Below are positions 20,259 through 32,564 of a stretch of DNA of 64,000 nucleotides, piece after piece (position 1 is the stretch's first letter; every line of letters starts with the position of its first letter). Source of the DNA: Mycolicibacterium setense (GTDB lineage: Bacteria > Actinomycetota > Actinomycetes > Mycobacteriales > Mycobacteriaceae). The DNA lies in the NCBI RefSeq assembly GCF_000805385.1, contig NZ_JTJW01000006.1:992001-1056000 (forward strand), read 5' to 3'. The notes under the pieces are model-generated. The model worked only from the letters and a program-made list of their open reading frames with translations, did not search any database and was not told the origin of the DNA. The position numbers and the translations under genes were made by a program.

Positions 20259-21197
20259 GTGAAGCTTGCCCGTCCGGATGTGTTCCATCCCCGCATCGTG
20301 TTGGCCGGTTGCGCCGCATTGCCCGACGGTGACGGCGATGACGCCGGCCTGCTCATGGCGCTGCGCAATCGCGGGCTGCACGCCCGTTGGCTGCCCTGGG
20401 ACGACCCGGCGACTCGCGACGCCGACGTGGTGATCCTGCGGGCCACGTGGGACTACGCCGAGCGTCTCGACGAGTTCCTGAGCTGGACGCGGTCGGTGTC
20501 CCGCCTGATCAACTCGGCGCAGATCGTGGAGTGGAACACCGACAAGCGCTATCTCGACGATCTGCATCGCATGGGCGTGCCTGTGGTCCCGACCGCATAT
20601 TTCGCGGTCGGCGAGCGGATCGTCGTACCCGCCGGTGAAGTGGTGGTGAAACCCGCGGTGGGTGCCGGCTCGAACAGAGTGCAGCGTTTCGTCGACGCCT
20701 CGGAGGCTCTGGCCCACGCGGAGGCACTGCATGCCGACGGCCGCGCCGTGCTGGTGCAGCCGTACGACCCTCGGATCGCCGACGGCGAGACCGCGCTGGT
20801 GTTCCTGGGCGGCAAGCAATCCCACGCGTTCTGCAAGGGGCCGATCCTGCCCCCGGCCGGACAGGCACCCGAGTTCGACACGACCGGTACCTACGCGCAG
20901 GAGTCGTTGTCGCCGGTCGAGCCGGAGGACGAGGTGTGGCGGGTCGGCCGCCTGGCGGTCGACGCGGTGACGCGACGGTTCGATCTCGCGCCCGGGGATT
21001 TGGTGTATGCCCGGGTCGACGTGATCGGCGGCCCGGAGAATCCCCGTGTGCTCGAGGTCGAACTGGTCGAACCCGGACTGGGATTCCTCCAGCTCGATCG
21101 CGCCGCGAGAGAGGACGCCGAACGGCGGTTCGCCGTCGGTGTGGAGGACGCCTTGGAGCGGCTCGGGCTGGGCCCGCTGTCACACAAGGGGTTCTAG
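20259..21197 (+). CDS. ATP-grasp domain protein (Rv1455 type)
   Basis: 312 residues. The second half has ATP-grasp features: VVVKPAVGAGSNRVQRF near residue 128 (lysine and glycine-rich loop), VLVQPYDPRIADGE near 164 and the metal-binding RVDVIGG...VLEVELVEPGLGF near 250-275. The N-terminus (RIVLAGCAALPDGDGDD, LLMALRNRGLHARWLPWDD) is a pre-ATP-grasp domain. Such enzymes ligate a carboxylate to an amine or thiol; the substrate is unknown. Its stop codon shares the CTAG at 21194-21197 with the convergent ctaA stop. Confidence 0.85.
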   Translation: MKLARPDVFHPRIVLAGCAALPDGDGDDAGLLMALRNRGLHARWLPWDDPATRDADVVILRATWDYAERLDEFLSWTRSVSRLINSAQIVEWNTDKRYLDDLHRMGVPVVPTAYFAVGERIVVPAGEVVVKPAVGAGSNRVQRFVDASEALAHAEALHADGRAVLVQPYDPRIADGETALVFLGGKQSHAFCKGPILPPAGQAPEFDTTGTYAQESLSPVEPEDEVWRVGRLAVDAVTRRFDLAPGDLVYARVDVIGGPENPRVLEVELVEPGLGFLQLDRAAREDAERRFAVGVEDALERLGLGPLSHKGF

Positions 21198-22138
21198 CTG
21201 GGTCCCACCCGCTCGCGCATCGACGCCCACAGTGCCGCGGTCGCGGCAGTGCAGGTGGCAGCGCCGGCGACGTGTACCGCGACCAGCACGGCGGGCACCC
21301 CGGTGTAGAACTGCACGACCCCGATCAGGCCCTGGGCGCACACCAGCGCTACCAGGACGCCGAGCCGAACCATGACGGGACGCGGAGCACGCACCGCGGC
21401 GAGGGCGAAACCCAGCGCGACGATCAGGGAGAGATAGGCGACCAGCAGCGACGAATGCATGTGCACCAGCGTCGTGATCTCGACCTGCAGGCGCGGCACC
21501 ACGCGGTCGAGGCTCTTGTCCCCGGCGTGTGGGCCGGCGCCGGTCACCAGCGTGCCGGTCACCAGCACGGCGCTCAGGATGACCGCACTCAGGATGGTCA
21601 ACTGCCGCAACGGTTTCGGCACGGTCGCCGTCGGTGCGCCGGTATCGGGCTGACCGATCTTGACGAAGAGCAGAACGGCGAGCCACACCATCGCCATGGA
21701 GGCGAGCAGATGGATCGCCACCGTCCACCACAGCAGGCCGGTCCGCACCGTGATGCCGCCGATGATGGCCTGCACCACGGTGGACGCCGGCATCAGCCAG
21801 GCGTAGATCAGCACCTCACGGCGCCGGCGGGCCCGGGTCACGGCCAGGACGGCGGCGATGGCGGTCAATACCACCAAGAAGGTGATCATCCGGTTGCCGA
21901 ACTCGACCACCTGGTGCACGACGGCGACTTCGGCGTGCGGGACGGGGGTGAAGCTGCCGGGGAAACACTGGGGCCAGGTGGGGCATCCCAGCCCCGATGC
22001 GGTCACCCGGACGATTGCCCCGGTGACGGAGATGCCGCCCTGGGTGAGGATCACCAGGACCGCGATCAGACGCTGGACCCGCAGGCTCGGCATGGGCAGC
22101 AGATCGACCAGTCGCTGGAAAGCTGTTCCGCCGGGCAC
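21194..22138 (-). CDS. ctaA: Heme A synthase (COX15/CtaA family)
   Basis: Membrane monooxygenase converting heme O to heme A for aa3-type cytochrome oxidase. 314 residues, about eight hydrophobic segments. The loop SGLGCPTWPQCFPGSFTP near residue 50 carries the conserved cysteine pair; histidines in HAEVAVVHQVVEFGNRM, in VAIHLLASMAMV and in VHMHSSLLVAYLS are candidate heme ligands. GTG start at 22138, with TACGAT exactly 6 nt upstream, so a leaderless transcript is likely. Confidence 0.93.
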   Translation of the reverse strand: MPGGTAFQRLVDLLPMPSLRVQRLIAVLVILTQGGISVTGAIVRVTASGLGCPTWPQCFPGSFTPVPHAEVAVVHQVVEFGNRMITFLVVLTAIAAVLAVTRARRRREVLIYAWLMPASTVVQAIIGGITVRTGLLWWTVAIHLLASMAMVWLAVLLFVKIGQPDTGAPTATVPKPLRQLTILSAVILSAVLVTGTLVTGAGPHAGDKSLDRVVPRLQVEITTLVHMHSSLLVAYLSLIVALGFALAAVRAPRPVMVRLGVLVALVCAQGLIGVVQFYTGVPAVLVAVHVAGAATCTAATAALWASMRERVGPS

Positions 22139-22140
22139 GG

Positions 22141-22160
22141 CCTGATCGTAGTGGATCAGG
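22141..22160. promoter_or_regulatory. Palindrome over the ctaA -10 box
   Basis: CCTGATC (22141-22147) and GATCAGG (22154-22160) form perfect 7-bp arms around a 6-nt centre. The minus-strand -10 candidate TACGAT (22145-22150) lies inside it, 6 nt before the ctaA GTG. A bound repressor would block the promoter; as RNA it would be an upstream hairpin instead. Confidence 0.5.
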
Positions 22161-22165
22161 AACTA

Positions 22166-22183
22166 CAGCCCGTAGTAGGGCTG
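22166..22183. repeat. Second hairpin between ABC permease gene and ctaA
   Basis: CAGCCC (22166-22171) and GGGCTG (22178-22183) flank GTAGTA, a loop almost identical to the GTAGTG of the neighbouring palindrome. It lies 9 nt past the end of the minus-strand permease gene and could terminate that transcript before ctaA. Confidence 0.4.
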
Positions 22184-22191
22184 GTCCGGGA

Positions 22192-22967
22192 TCAGGTGAA
22201 CCTGAACCAACGCAGCGCGCAGATCGCCGCGACGACACCCCACACCACGAGCACGGCCACGCCGAACCAGTCCATCGACACAGTCATCGCCTGGGTCAAC
22301 GCTTCGGTGAGCGCACCCGATGGGGTCAGGCGGGCAGCCCAACGCAAGGCCGACGGCACCGGGCCGCCTTCCAGGGTGAGCGCGCCCAGGCCGGCGAACA
22401 CAAACCACAGCAGGTTCGCCAACGCCAGCACGATCTCGGCTTTGAGGGTGCCGCCGAGCAGCAATCCCAGCGCGGCGAACGTGGCCGTACCCAACGCGAT
22501 GATCACCGCGCCCAGTGCCAGCCCGAGCGGCGACGGACGCCAACCAAGCGCAAAGCCGATGGCGCCCAGCAGGATTGCCTGCAAGAACACCACGGTCACC
22601 ACCGCCAGTGACTTGCCGGCGATGATGCCCCATACCGGGAGTGCCGTGGCGCCCAGGCGTTTCAGCGCGCCGTAGCGCCGGTCGAAGGCCACCGCGATGG
22701 CCTGCCCGGTGAACGCCGTGGAGATCAGGGCCAGGGCCATGATGGCCGGGGTGAAGGTACCGGCGCGATCGTCGCCGAACGAGCCCAGCGGCAGCAGTGT
22801 CATCCCCACCAACAGGGTGATGGGGATGAACATGGTGAGCAGCAACTGTTCGCCGTTGCGCAGGAGCAGCTTCAGTTCCAACCCGTACTGGGCGGCCAGC
22901 ATTGCCGGCACCTTGGCCGGGCGAGGGTCCGGGGTGAAGGTGCCCGGGGCGAAACGACCCGCGTCGG

Positions 22968-22971
<4 letters not shown>
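22192..22971 (-). CDS. ABC-2 type exporter, membrane permease subunit (DrrB-like, Rv1457c type)
   Basis: 259 residues with about six transmembrane segments (first at LLLTMFIPITLLVGMTLLPLG near residue 42) and the ABC-2 block AIAVAFDRRYGALKRLGATALPVW-like near 88. The ATG overlaps the stop of the ATPase gene as ATGA, so both subunits are made together. Family members export drugs or lipids; the substrate here is unknown. Position matches Rv1457c. Confidence 0.9.
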
Positions 22972-23890
<919 letters not shown>

Positions 23891-23894
<4 letters not shown>

Positions 23895-25567
23895 GGGGAT
23901 TCAGCGTAGGCGTCGGGCGACTGGGCAGGTGCCGGCGGTGGGCTGATGTCCGTCTGGCGTGACGGGCGCCACGGCAACCGCCGATAGGTCAGCGCGATCA
24001 GGATCAGGACGATCACCGTGCTCGCCAGGGTCGCCATCACGATCTGGAACAACGTGAACCGGTCGCCGTTGGCGGTCGGACCGAAGATCCCGACCACCAG
24101 GGTGATGGCGATCGTAGATCCGCGGAATCCCGGCCGGGTTGCCCACGCCGCCAGCGGAATCACCGCCCACAGCAGGTACCACGGTTGCACCACCGGGAAC
24201 AGCAGAATCGTGCCACCGAGCGCCACGCCCAGACCGCCGACCGGGTGCAGGCGGCCGCGCATCACGGCCAGCAGCAGCCAGCTGACCAGGATCGCGATCA
24301 GAAAAACGCCGATGGCGCGGGTAAGGGCCAGTACCGCGGTGGTGTGGTCGCCCAACCCCAGCAGGATGCCGACCTGGCCGGTACCCAGGGCCACCAGTGT
24401 CGGCGGGGACATCCAGCTGCGGACCACGTTGGCGGTACCGAGGGTGCCGAGCCAACCGAATCCGAGGCCGCTGACCCAGCCGATCAGGACCATCACCGCC
24501 AGAGACACCGCGCCGAGGGGAACGCTCGCGGCGAAGAATGCCTTGATGGTGCCGCCCAGGCGCCAGGCCAGGGCCATCGCAACGAATCCCAGTGCCAGCA
24601 GCGAGGGCAGCTTGACCTGGGAGGACAGCGTGATGAGCACGGTGCCGAACAACAGCATCGCGGTGGGATACCAGTGCTGCCAGTCCTCGCGTGAGTGCGG
24701 CCAGGTCAGCGGCCGGGGGATGAGCGGCGCAGCGGCATCGATGCCGCGCAACGCGAATTCCGTTCCGGCAAGCATCAACCCGAGCATCAGGGCCTCGTTG
24801 TGGATCCCGGCGACCAGGTGCATGAACAGCAGCGGGTTACACGCGCCCAGCCACAGTGCCGGGACTTCGGCGACGCCGCAGCGTCGCGCCAGCCGCGGCG
24901 TCGCCCACACGATGAGTCCGACGCCGAGCAGCACCACGACGCGATGACACAGCACTGCGGCGACGATGTTCTCGCCGGTCAGCGCGGAGATACTCTCGCC
25001 GATCCACAGGAATAGCGGTCCGTAGGGCGCCGGTGTCTCGCGCCACAGACTGGGTACCGACAAGGTGAAAACGTGATCGAGCCCCAGGCCGGTGGCCGGG
25101 CCCACCTGGTAGGGGTTCAGGCCGATGTATCCGATCTCGCTCTGGGCGAGGTACGAGTAGACGTCCTTGCTGTACATCGGCGGCGCGACCAGCAGAGGCA
25201 CGGCCCACAGCAGCAGCGTCCGGTCGAGCTGACCGCGCGACATACGGCGCGGACCCAGTGCGAAGCGCCCGAGCATGAGCCAGGCCAGTGTCATCATCAC
25301 CGCGCCGGTCGTGGTCATGGTCAGCGAAACCGTCTGGATGCGCGAGGGCAGATTGAGCAGCCGTACCCCGAAGGTCGGATCCTGCACGACGGGGCGGGCG
25401 CCCGCGCCGAGGGCGCCGATCGCCATCAGGACGGTGCCGGTGGCCCCGAACAGCCGGGTACGACGCTGCGCGACGACCTCGGCGGCGTTGAGTGGGGACC
25501 CGACGGTCCGTTCGTCGCCGTGCCACCGGGCGATCGATGAGCTGAAAGTCGACAGGCGGCTTGCCAT
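23891..25567 (-). CDS. mptB: Alpha-(1->6)-mannosyltransferase MptB
   Basis: Polyprenol-phosphomannose-dependent GT-C glycosyltransferase that starts the alpha-1,6 mannan core of lipomannan and lipoarabinomannan at the plasma membrane. 558 residues, about 12-13 transmembrane segments. The first external loop carries PPMYSKDVYSYLAQSEIGY near residue 130, the modified acidic motif of the family. Start GTG/ATG at 25567 is upstream of a basic N-terminus. First gene of its minus-strand unit, divergent from sufR. Position matches Rv1459c. Confidence 0.9.
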
Positions 25568-25628
25568 CAGGGCAGCGTAGCCGCCGCGCGACGGACTCTC
25601 CGCCGGGCAACGGTGGCCCAGGTCACGT

Positions 25629-25640
25629 AAGGGTGCCCTT
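25629..25640. repeat. Short palindrome in mptB-sufR intergenic region
   Basis: AAGGG-TG-CCCTT lies 38 nt before the sufR start codon, upstream of the larger operator candidate, in the 110-bp divergent region. It could be a second regulator site or part of the mptB promoter; nothing more can be said. Confidence 0.3.
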
Positions 25641-25664
25641 GCTAGAACCCGGCGGGGAATTCCG

Positions 25665-25681
25665 TCACAATGGTGTTGTGA
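25665..25681. promoter_or_regulatory. Candidate SufR operator overlapping the sufR start
   Basis: TCACAATGGTGTTGTGA is a perfect inverted repeat, arms TCACAA and TTGTGA with a 5-nt spacer. It covers a -10-like CACAAT (25666-25671) 6 nt before the GTG and the GTG itself (25678-25680). SufR is known to repress the suf operon autogenously when it carries its cluster, so this is the natural operator. Confidence 0.6.
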
Positions 25682-26493
25682 AAATACGTCGGGAGACCGC
25701 GGGCTCGGTTTCGAGCTCAGCTTCGGCCACGGTGCCGAAGCCGGTCAACGACGTGGTGCCGGTGTCCGACGGGCACACTCGCGGCGCGATCATCCATCTG
25801 TTGCTCGAGGGTCCCATCACGGCCGGCCAGATCGGTGACCGGCTCGGTATTTCGGCTGCGGGCGTGCGGCGTCACCTCGACGCCCTCATCGAGGCGGGTG
25901 ACGCGCAGGCCAGTGCGGCCGCCGCGTGGCAGCACAACGGCCGCGGCCGGCCGGCCAAGCGATACCGCTTGACGGCTGCGGGTCGCGCCAAGCTGGGCCA
26001 CACCTACGACGACCTCGCGGTCGCTGCGATCCGGCAGCTGCGTGAGATCGGCGGCAAGGATGCCGTGCGGACGTTCGCCCGGCGCCGCATCGACACCATC
26101 CTGGCGGGAGTAACCGAGGGGTCCGGTGACGTTGCACAAACTGCCGACCGGGTGGCGGACGCGCTGACCAAGGCGGGTTATGCGACCACAACAGCACCGG
26201 TGAGCGGGCCGCTCCACGGTGTACAGATCTGCCAGCATCACTGTCCGATCTCGCACGTCGCGGAGGAATTCCCGGAGCTGTGCGAGACGGAGAGCGAGGC
26301 CTTCGCCGAGATTCTCGGCACCCACGTTCAGCGCCTGGCCACCATCGTCAACGGCGACTGCGCCTGCACCACCCACGTTCCACTCGACATCGACAACACA
26401 GGCAGCACAAAAGATGTTCGGGGCACAGCCCACTCCCGGACAACCACGGTGATCCACCAAACCACAGCGACCAACCAAGGAGCGTCGACATGA
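25678..26493 (+). CDS. sufR: Fe-S cluster-sensing transcriptional regulator SufR
   Basis: DNA-binding regulator of the SUF operon. 271 residues from the GTG. A winged helix-turn-helix occupies about residues 35-105 ([28 protein letters not shown]). The C-terminal half has cysteines at 185, 189, 202, 228 and 230; C189, C202 and C230 have the spacing of the three cluster ligands described for M. tuberculosis SufR. The frame stays open 117 nt upstream, but the GTG lies in an operator-like palindrome at a leaderless distance from CACAAT. The stop overlaps the sufB ATG as ATGA. Confidence 0.95.
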   Translation: MKIRRETAGSVSSSASATVPKPVNDVVPVSDGHTRGAIIHLLLEGPITAGQIGDRLGISAAGVRRHLDALIEAGDAQASAAAAWQHNGRGRPAKRYRLTAAGRAKLGHTYDDLAVAAIRQLREIGGKDAVRTFARRRIDTILAGVTEGSGDVAQTADRVADALTKAGYATTTAPVSGPLHGVQICQHHCPISHVAEEFPELCETESEAFAEILGTHVQRLATIVNGDCACTTHVPLDIDNTGSTKDVRGTAHSRTTTVIHQTTATNQGAST

Positions 26494-27923
26494 CGACCAT
26501 CCCCGAAGCGGCACCACTGACCCAGGAAGAGACGATCGCCTCACTGGGTAAGTACGGCTACGGCTGGTCGGACTCCGACGCCGCGGGCGCCAGCGCACAG
26601 CGTGGTCTGTCCGAGGCTGTCGTGCGTGACATCTCCGCGAAGAAGAGCGAGCCCGAATGGATGCTCGATATTCGATTGAAGGCGTTGCGCACGTTCGACA
26701 AGAAGCCGATGCCGAACTGGGGCTCCAACCTCGAGGGCATCCACTTCGACAACATCAAGTACTTCGTGCGCTCCACCGAGAAGCAGGCCGCGACATGGGA
26801 TGACCTGCCGGCCGACATCAAGAACACCTACGACAAGCTCGGTATCCCCGAGGCCGAGAAGCAGCGGCTGGTCTCCGGCGTCGCCGCGCAGTACGAGTCC
26901 GAGGTCGTCTACCACCAGATCCGCGAGGACCTGGAGGCTCAGGGCGTCATCTTCCTGGACACCGACACCGCGCTGAAGGAACACCCGGAGATCTTCAAGC
27001 AGTACTTCGGCACGGTGATCCCGGCCGGCGACAACAAGTTCTCCGCGCTGAACACGGCGGTGTGGTCGGGTGGTTCGTTCATCTACGTGCCGCCGGGCGT
27101 GCACGTCGACATCCCGCTGCAGGCCTACTTCCGGATCAACACCGAGAACATGGGCCAGTTCGAGCGGACCCTGATCATCGCCGACGAGGGCTCCTACGTG
27201 CACTACGTCGAGGGTTGTACCGCGCCGATCTACAAGTCGGATTCGCTGCACTCGGCCGTGGTCGAGATCGTCGTCAAGCCCGGCGCGCGGGTGCGCTACA
27301 CCACGATCCAGAACTGGTCGAACAACGTCTACAACCTGGTCACCAAGCGGGCCCGGGCCGAGGCCGGCGCCACCATGGAGTGGATCGACGGCAACATCGG
27401 CTCGAAGGTCACCATGAAGTACCCGGCTGTGTGGATGACCGGTGAGCACGCCAAGGGTGAGGTGCTCTCGGTGGCGTTCGCCGGTGAGGGCCAGCATCAG
27501 GACACCGGCGCCAAGATGCTGCACCTGGCCCCGCACACGTCGTCGAACATCGTGTCCAAGTCGGTGGCCCGCGGCGGCGGCCGCGCGTCCTACCGCGGCC
27601 TGGTCCAGGTGAACAAGGGCGCCCATGGATCGCGTTCCAGCGTGAAATGCGATGCGCTGCTGGTCGATACCATCAGCCGCTCGGACACCTACCCGTACGT
27701 CGACATCCGCGAGGACGACGTCACGATGGGCCACGAAGCCACGGTGTCCAAGGTCAGTGCCGATCAGCTGTTCTATCTGATGAGCCGCGGCCTGACCGAG
27801 GACGAGGCCATGGCGATGGTGGTGCGCGGCTTCGTCGAGCCCATCGCCAAGGAACTGCCCATGGAATACGCGCTCGAGCTGAACCGGCTGATCGAGCTGC
27901 AGATGGAAGGCGCGGTCGGTTAA
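26490..27923 (+). CDS. sufB: Fe-S cluster assembly scaffold SufB (no intein)
   Basis: Component of the SufBCD scaffold complex on which clusters are built. 477 residues, continuous and without an insertion. Typical blocks: [28 protein letters not shown] near residue 150, [18 protein letters not shown] near 203, [17 protein letters not shown] near 232 (conserved cysteine) and the C-terminal [22 protein letters not shown]. tuberculosis SufB is split by an intein; here that site is intact protein. AAGGAG upstream; ATG overlaps the sufR stop. Confidence 0.97.
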   Translation: MTTIPEAAPLTQEETIASLGKYGYGWSDSDAAGASAQRGLSEAVVRDISAKKSEPEWMLDIRLKALRTFDKKPMPNWGSNLEGIHFDNIKYFVRSTEKQAATWDDLPADIKNTYDKLGIPEAEKQRLVSGVAAQYESEVVYHQIREDLEAQGVIFLDTDTALKEHPEIFKQYFGTVIPAGDNKFSALNTAVWSGGSFIYVPPGVHVDIPLQAYFRINTENMGQFERTLIIADEGSYVHYVEGCTAPIYKSDSLHSAVVEIVVKPGARVRYTTIQNWSNNVYNLVTKRARAEAGATMEWIDGNIGSKVTMKYPAVWMTGEHAKGEVLSVAFAGEGQHQDTGAKMLHLAPHTSSNIVSKSVARGGGRASYRGLVQVNKGAHGSRSSVKCDALLVDTISRSDTYPYVDIREDDVTMGHEATVSKVSADQLFYLMSRGLTEDEAMAMVVRGFVEPIAKELPMEYALELNRLIELQMEGAVG

Positions 27924-29132
27924 GTGACACAGAATCTCACCCAAGGAGCGGAGGCTGTGCCCAGCTCAGGCTCGACGTTGGCTGCCGCCAACAAAGGCGA
28001 GCTGTTCTCGTCCTTTGACGTCAACGCCTTCGAGGTGCCAGGCGGCCGCGACGAACTGTGGCGGTTCACCCCGCTCAAGCGGCTTCGCGGCCTGCATGAC
28101 GGCTCCGCCGTCGCCAACGGCCATGCCGGCATCACAGTGACCGAGCGGCCCGGCGTGACCGTGGAGACCGTCGGCCGTGACGACAAGCGGCTCGGCGAGG
28201 GCGGTGTGCCCACTGATCGTGTTGCCGCGCAGGCATTCTCGTCGTTCGAGACGGCGACGGTGGTGACGGTCGGGCGCGACACCGAGGTGGCCGAACCGAT
28301 CGAGATCGTGGTCGAGGGCCCCGGCGTGGACACCGTGGGCTACGGACACCTGCAGATCCGGGTCGAAGAACTCTCGCGCGCCATTGTGGTTGTCGACCTG
28401 CGGGGCAGCGGAACCTACGCCGACAACGTCGAGATCATCGTCGGTGATGCGGCCGGCCTCGGTTTGATCTGGATCGCCGACTGGGCCGACGACATGGTCC
28501 ACGTCAGCGCTCACCACGCCAAGCTCGGCAAGGACGCGGTGCTCGGGCACGTCAACGTCACGCTCGGTGGCGATGTGGTGCGGACGTCGGCCACCGTGCG
28601 ATTCACCGGCCCTGGCGGGGACGCCAAGATGCTCGGCACCTACTTCGCCGACGACGGCCAGTTCTTCGAGTCGCGGCTGCTGGTCGACCACGCCCAGCCC
28701 CACTGCAAGTCCGACGTGCTCTACAAGGGTGCCCTGCAAGGGGATCCGGACTCCAAGAAGCCCGATGCGCACACGGTGTGGATCGGCGACGTGTTGATCC
28801 GGGCCGAGGCCACCGGTACCGACACCTTCGAGGTGAACCGCAACCTTGTGCTCACCGACGGCGCCCGCGCCGATTCGGTACCCAACCTCGAAATCGAGAC
28901 CGGCGAGATCGTGGGCGCCGGCCACGCCAGCGCCACCGGGCGTTTCGATGACGAGCAGTTGTTCTACCTGCGCGCCCGCGGTATCCCCGAAGACCAGGCC
29001 CGGCGCCTGGTCGTGCGCGGATTCTTCAACGAGATCATCGCCAAGATCGCTGTCCCGGAGGTGCGTGAGCGCCTGACCACAGCCATCGAAAGAGAACTTG
29101 CCATCACCGAATCGAAAGCAACGCACCAATGA
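27924..29132 (+). CDS. sufD: Fe-S cluster assembly protein SufD
   Basis: SufB paralogue in the SufBCD complex. 402 residues. N-terminal VPGGRDELWRFTPLKRL near residue 38 and the C-terminal block FYLRARGIPEDQARRLVVRGFFNEII near 350 are diagnostic. The GTG start abuts the sufB stop, and the end overlaps the sufC ATG by 4 nt. Confidence 0.96.
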   Translation: MTQNLTQGAEAVPSSGSTLAAANKGELFSSFDVNAFEVPGGRDELWRFTPLKRLRGLHDGSAVANGHAGITVTERPGVTVETVGRDDKRLGEGGVPTDRVAAQAFSSFETATVVTVGRDTEVAEPIEIVVEGPGVDTVGYGHLQIRVEELSRAIVVVDLRGSGTYADNVEIIVGDAAGLGLIWIADWADDMVHVSAHHAKLGKDAVLGHVNVTLGGDVVRTSATVRFTGPGGDAKMLGTYFADDGQFFESRLLVDHAQPHCKSDVLYKGALQGDPDSKKPDAHTVWIGDVLIRAEATGTDTFEVNRNLVLTDGARADSVPNLEIETGEIVGAGHASATGRFDDEQLFYLRARGIPEDQARRLVVRGFFNEIIAKIAVPEVRERLTTAIERELAITESKATHQ

Positions 29133-29899
29133 CCACTCTGGAAATCAAGGACCTGCACGTCTCGGTCAACGCCACCGAAGGCGCTGAGAACACCGAGATC
29201 CCGATCTTGAAGGGCGTCGACCTCACCGTGAAGTCGGGGGAGACCCATGCGGTCATGGGCCCCAACGGCTCCGGCAAGTCCACGCTGTCCTACGCCATCG
29301 CCGGGCATCCCAAGTACATCGTCACCTCCGGTTCGATCACCCTCGACGGACAGGACGTCCTCGAGATGAGCATCGACGAGCGGGCGCGCGCGGGCCTGTT
29401 CCTGGCCATGCAGTACCCGGTCGAGGTCCCGGGGGTGTCGATGTCGAACTTCCTTCGCACTGCGGCCACTGCGGTCCGTGGCGAAGCGCCGAAGCTTCGC
29501 CACTGGGTCAAGGAAGTCAAATCCGCGATGGAAGAGCTGGACATCGATCCGGCGTTCGGCGAGCGCAGCGTCAACGAGGGCTTCTCCGGTGGTGAGAAGA
29601 AGCGCCACGAGATCCTGCAGCTAGGCCTGCTCAAGCCGAAGATCGCGATCCTCGACGAGACCGACTCGGGCCTGGACGTCGACGCACTGCGCATCGTCAG
29701 CGAAGGCGTCAACCGTTACGCCGAGGCCGAGCACGGCGGCGTCCTGCTGATCACCCACTACACGCGGATCCTGCGCTACATCCAGCCGCAGTTCGTGCAC
29801 GTGTTCGTCGGCGGACGCATCGTGGAATCGGGCGGGCCGGAGCTCGCCGACGAGCTTGAAGAGAACGGATACGTGCGTTTTACGCAGGCGGTCGGAGCC

Positions 29900-29902
<3 letters not shown>
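29129..29902 (+). CDS. sufC: Fe-S cluster assembly ATPase SufC
   Basis: ABC-type ATPase that drives conformational change in SufBCD. 257 residues: Walker A GPNGSGKSTL near residue 39, signature FSGGEKKRHEILQ near 152, Walker B AILDETDSGLDVDAL near 172 and H-loop ITHYTRIL near 208. The ETDSGLD variant after Walker B is specific for SufC. ATGA overlap with sufD. Confidence 0.97.
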
Positions 29903-31631
<1,729 letters not shown>

Positions 31632-31635
<4 letters not shown>

Positions 31636-31973
31636 GCGAGACCACTTCCGACGAACTGCTCGCAGATGTCGAGGAAGCCATGCGTGACGTGGTGGATCCC
31701 GAGCTGGGCATCAACGTCGTCGACCTGGGTCTGGTTTACGGACTCAACGTCGAACAGGGCGATGAAGGTGCGGTCGCGCTGATCGACATGACGCTCACGT
31801 CTGCCGCCTGTCCGCTGACCGATGTGATCGAGGATCAGTCGCGGACCGCGTTGGTGGGCGCGGGTCTGGTCAACGAGATCAAGATCAACTGGGTGTGGAA
31901 CCCGCCGTGGGGCCCGGACAAGATCACCGACGACGGCCGCGAACAGCTGCGCGCGCTCGGTTTCACCGTCTGA
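31632..31973 (+). CDS. sufT: Fe-S maturation factor SufT (MIP18/DUF59 family)
   Basis: Small auxiliary factor for loading Fe-S clusters on targets. 113 residues; DPELGINVVDLGLVYGL near residue 22 and the conserved cysteine in TLTSAACPLTD near 57 are the family signatures. Last gene of the suf operon (ATGA overlap with sufU), followed by a terminator hairpin. Confidence 0.94.
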
Positions 31974-32018
31974 GGCGGGACCTGCCCGGGCGCGTGTCGA
32001 TCGGGTCACATGACATGG

Positions 32019-32054
32019 GCCGCCGTGTGTGGATCACGGCGGCTCATTTGTCTT
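32019..32054 (+). terminator. Intrinsic terminator after the suf operon
   Basis: Perfect 9-bp stem GCCGCCGTG (32019-32027) / CACGGCGGC (32035-32043) with a 7-nt loop, followed by the T-rich TCATTTGTCTT. It lies 46 nt after the sufT stop and just before the convergent small secreted-protein gene. Confidence 0.65.
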
Positions 32055-32055
32055 A

Positions 32056-32304
32056 CTAGCCCACAGGTGGATTCTCGCCCGACGGACCGTACGGTCCGTT
32101 CTGCGGGGTTTGACCGTTGCTGCCGGGTGCCTGCGCCGGCGGTGACACCACGACGTTGGCACTACCAGGGCTTTGGCACACCGTGGCGGTTGGGGTCTTG
32201 GTGCACGGCGGTTGCTCCGCAGCCGCAGTGGGTCCCAGAGCGACGGCGCCGGCGGCGACGCCCGCGGCCAGAATCTGCGTGGCGAGCAACAGTGGTTTGG
32301 ACAT
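32056..32304 (-). CDS. Small secreted hypothetical protein
   Basis: 82 residues. MSKPLLLATQ begins a signal peptide (hydrophobic to about residue 28, AAA-E cleavage site). The mature part is proline/glycine/asparagine-rich with one cysteine pair (C34, C43) that could form a disulfide. The ATG at 32304 has a strong GAGGAGGTG 5 nt upstream; the frame upstream of it is not coding in character. No recognised family. Convergent with sufT across a terminator. Confidence 0.75.
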   Translation of the reverse strand: MSKPLLLATQILAAGVAAGAVALGPTAAAEQPPCTKTPTATVCQSPGSANVVVSPPAQAPGSNGQTPQNGPYGPSGENPPVG

Positions 32305-32564
32305 AGACACCTCCTCAGGCGCACTTTGAGTTGGTGACCGCCGGTGCCGACCCGACCGGCGGTGTTGCGTCGGGCGGTCCAGCAACTGCCGGCAGCCCTC
32401 ATCGGCAATCTTTGTCGAGTACCCGTGTGGATGAACTCCGAACCCCGCGAGCCTGTGGACAAACCAGGGTTTCGCGGCGATTTCGCTCTGATCGTGTCGG
32501 GCGCCGTCAATAGCTTCGCCGGCAATGGGACCGAACGGTTCTCACTGAAGGGGAAGGCATCGTC

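Noticed and set aside
25561..25677. Upstream extension of sufR (39 extra codons)
   Set aside because: The extension has no coding character and would run through the operator-like palindrome; the GTG at 25678 fits promoter geometry.
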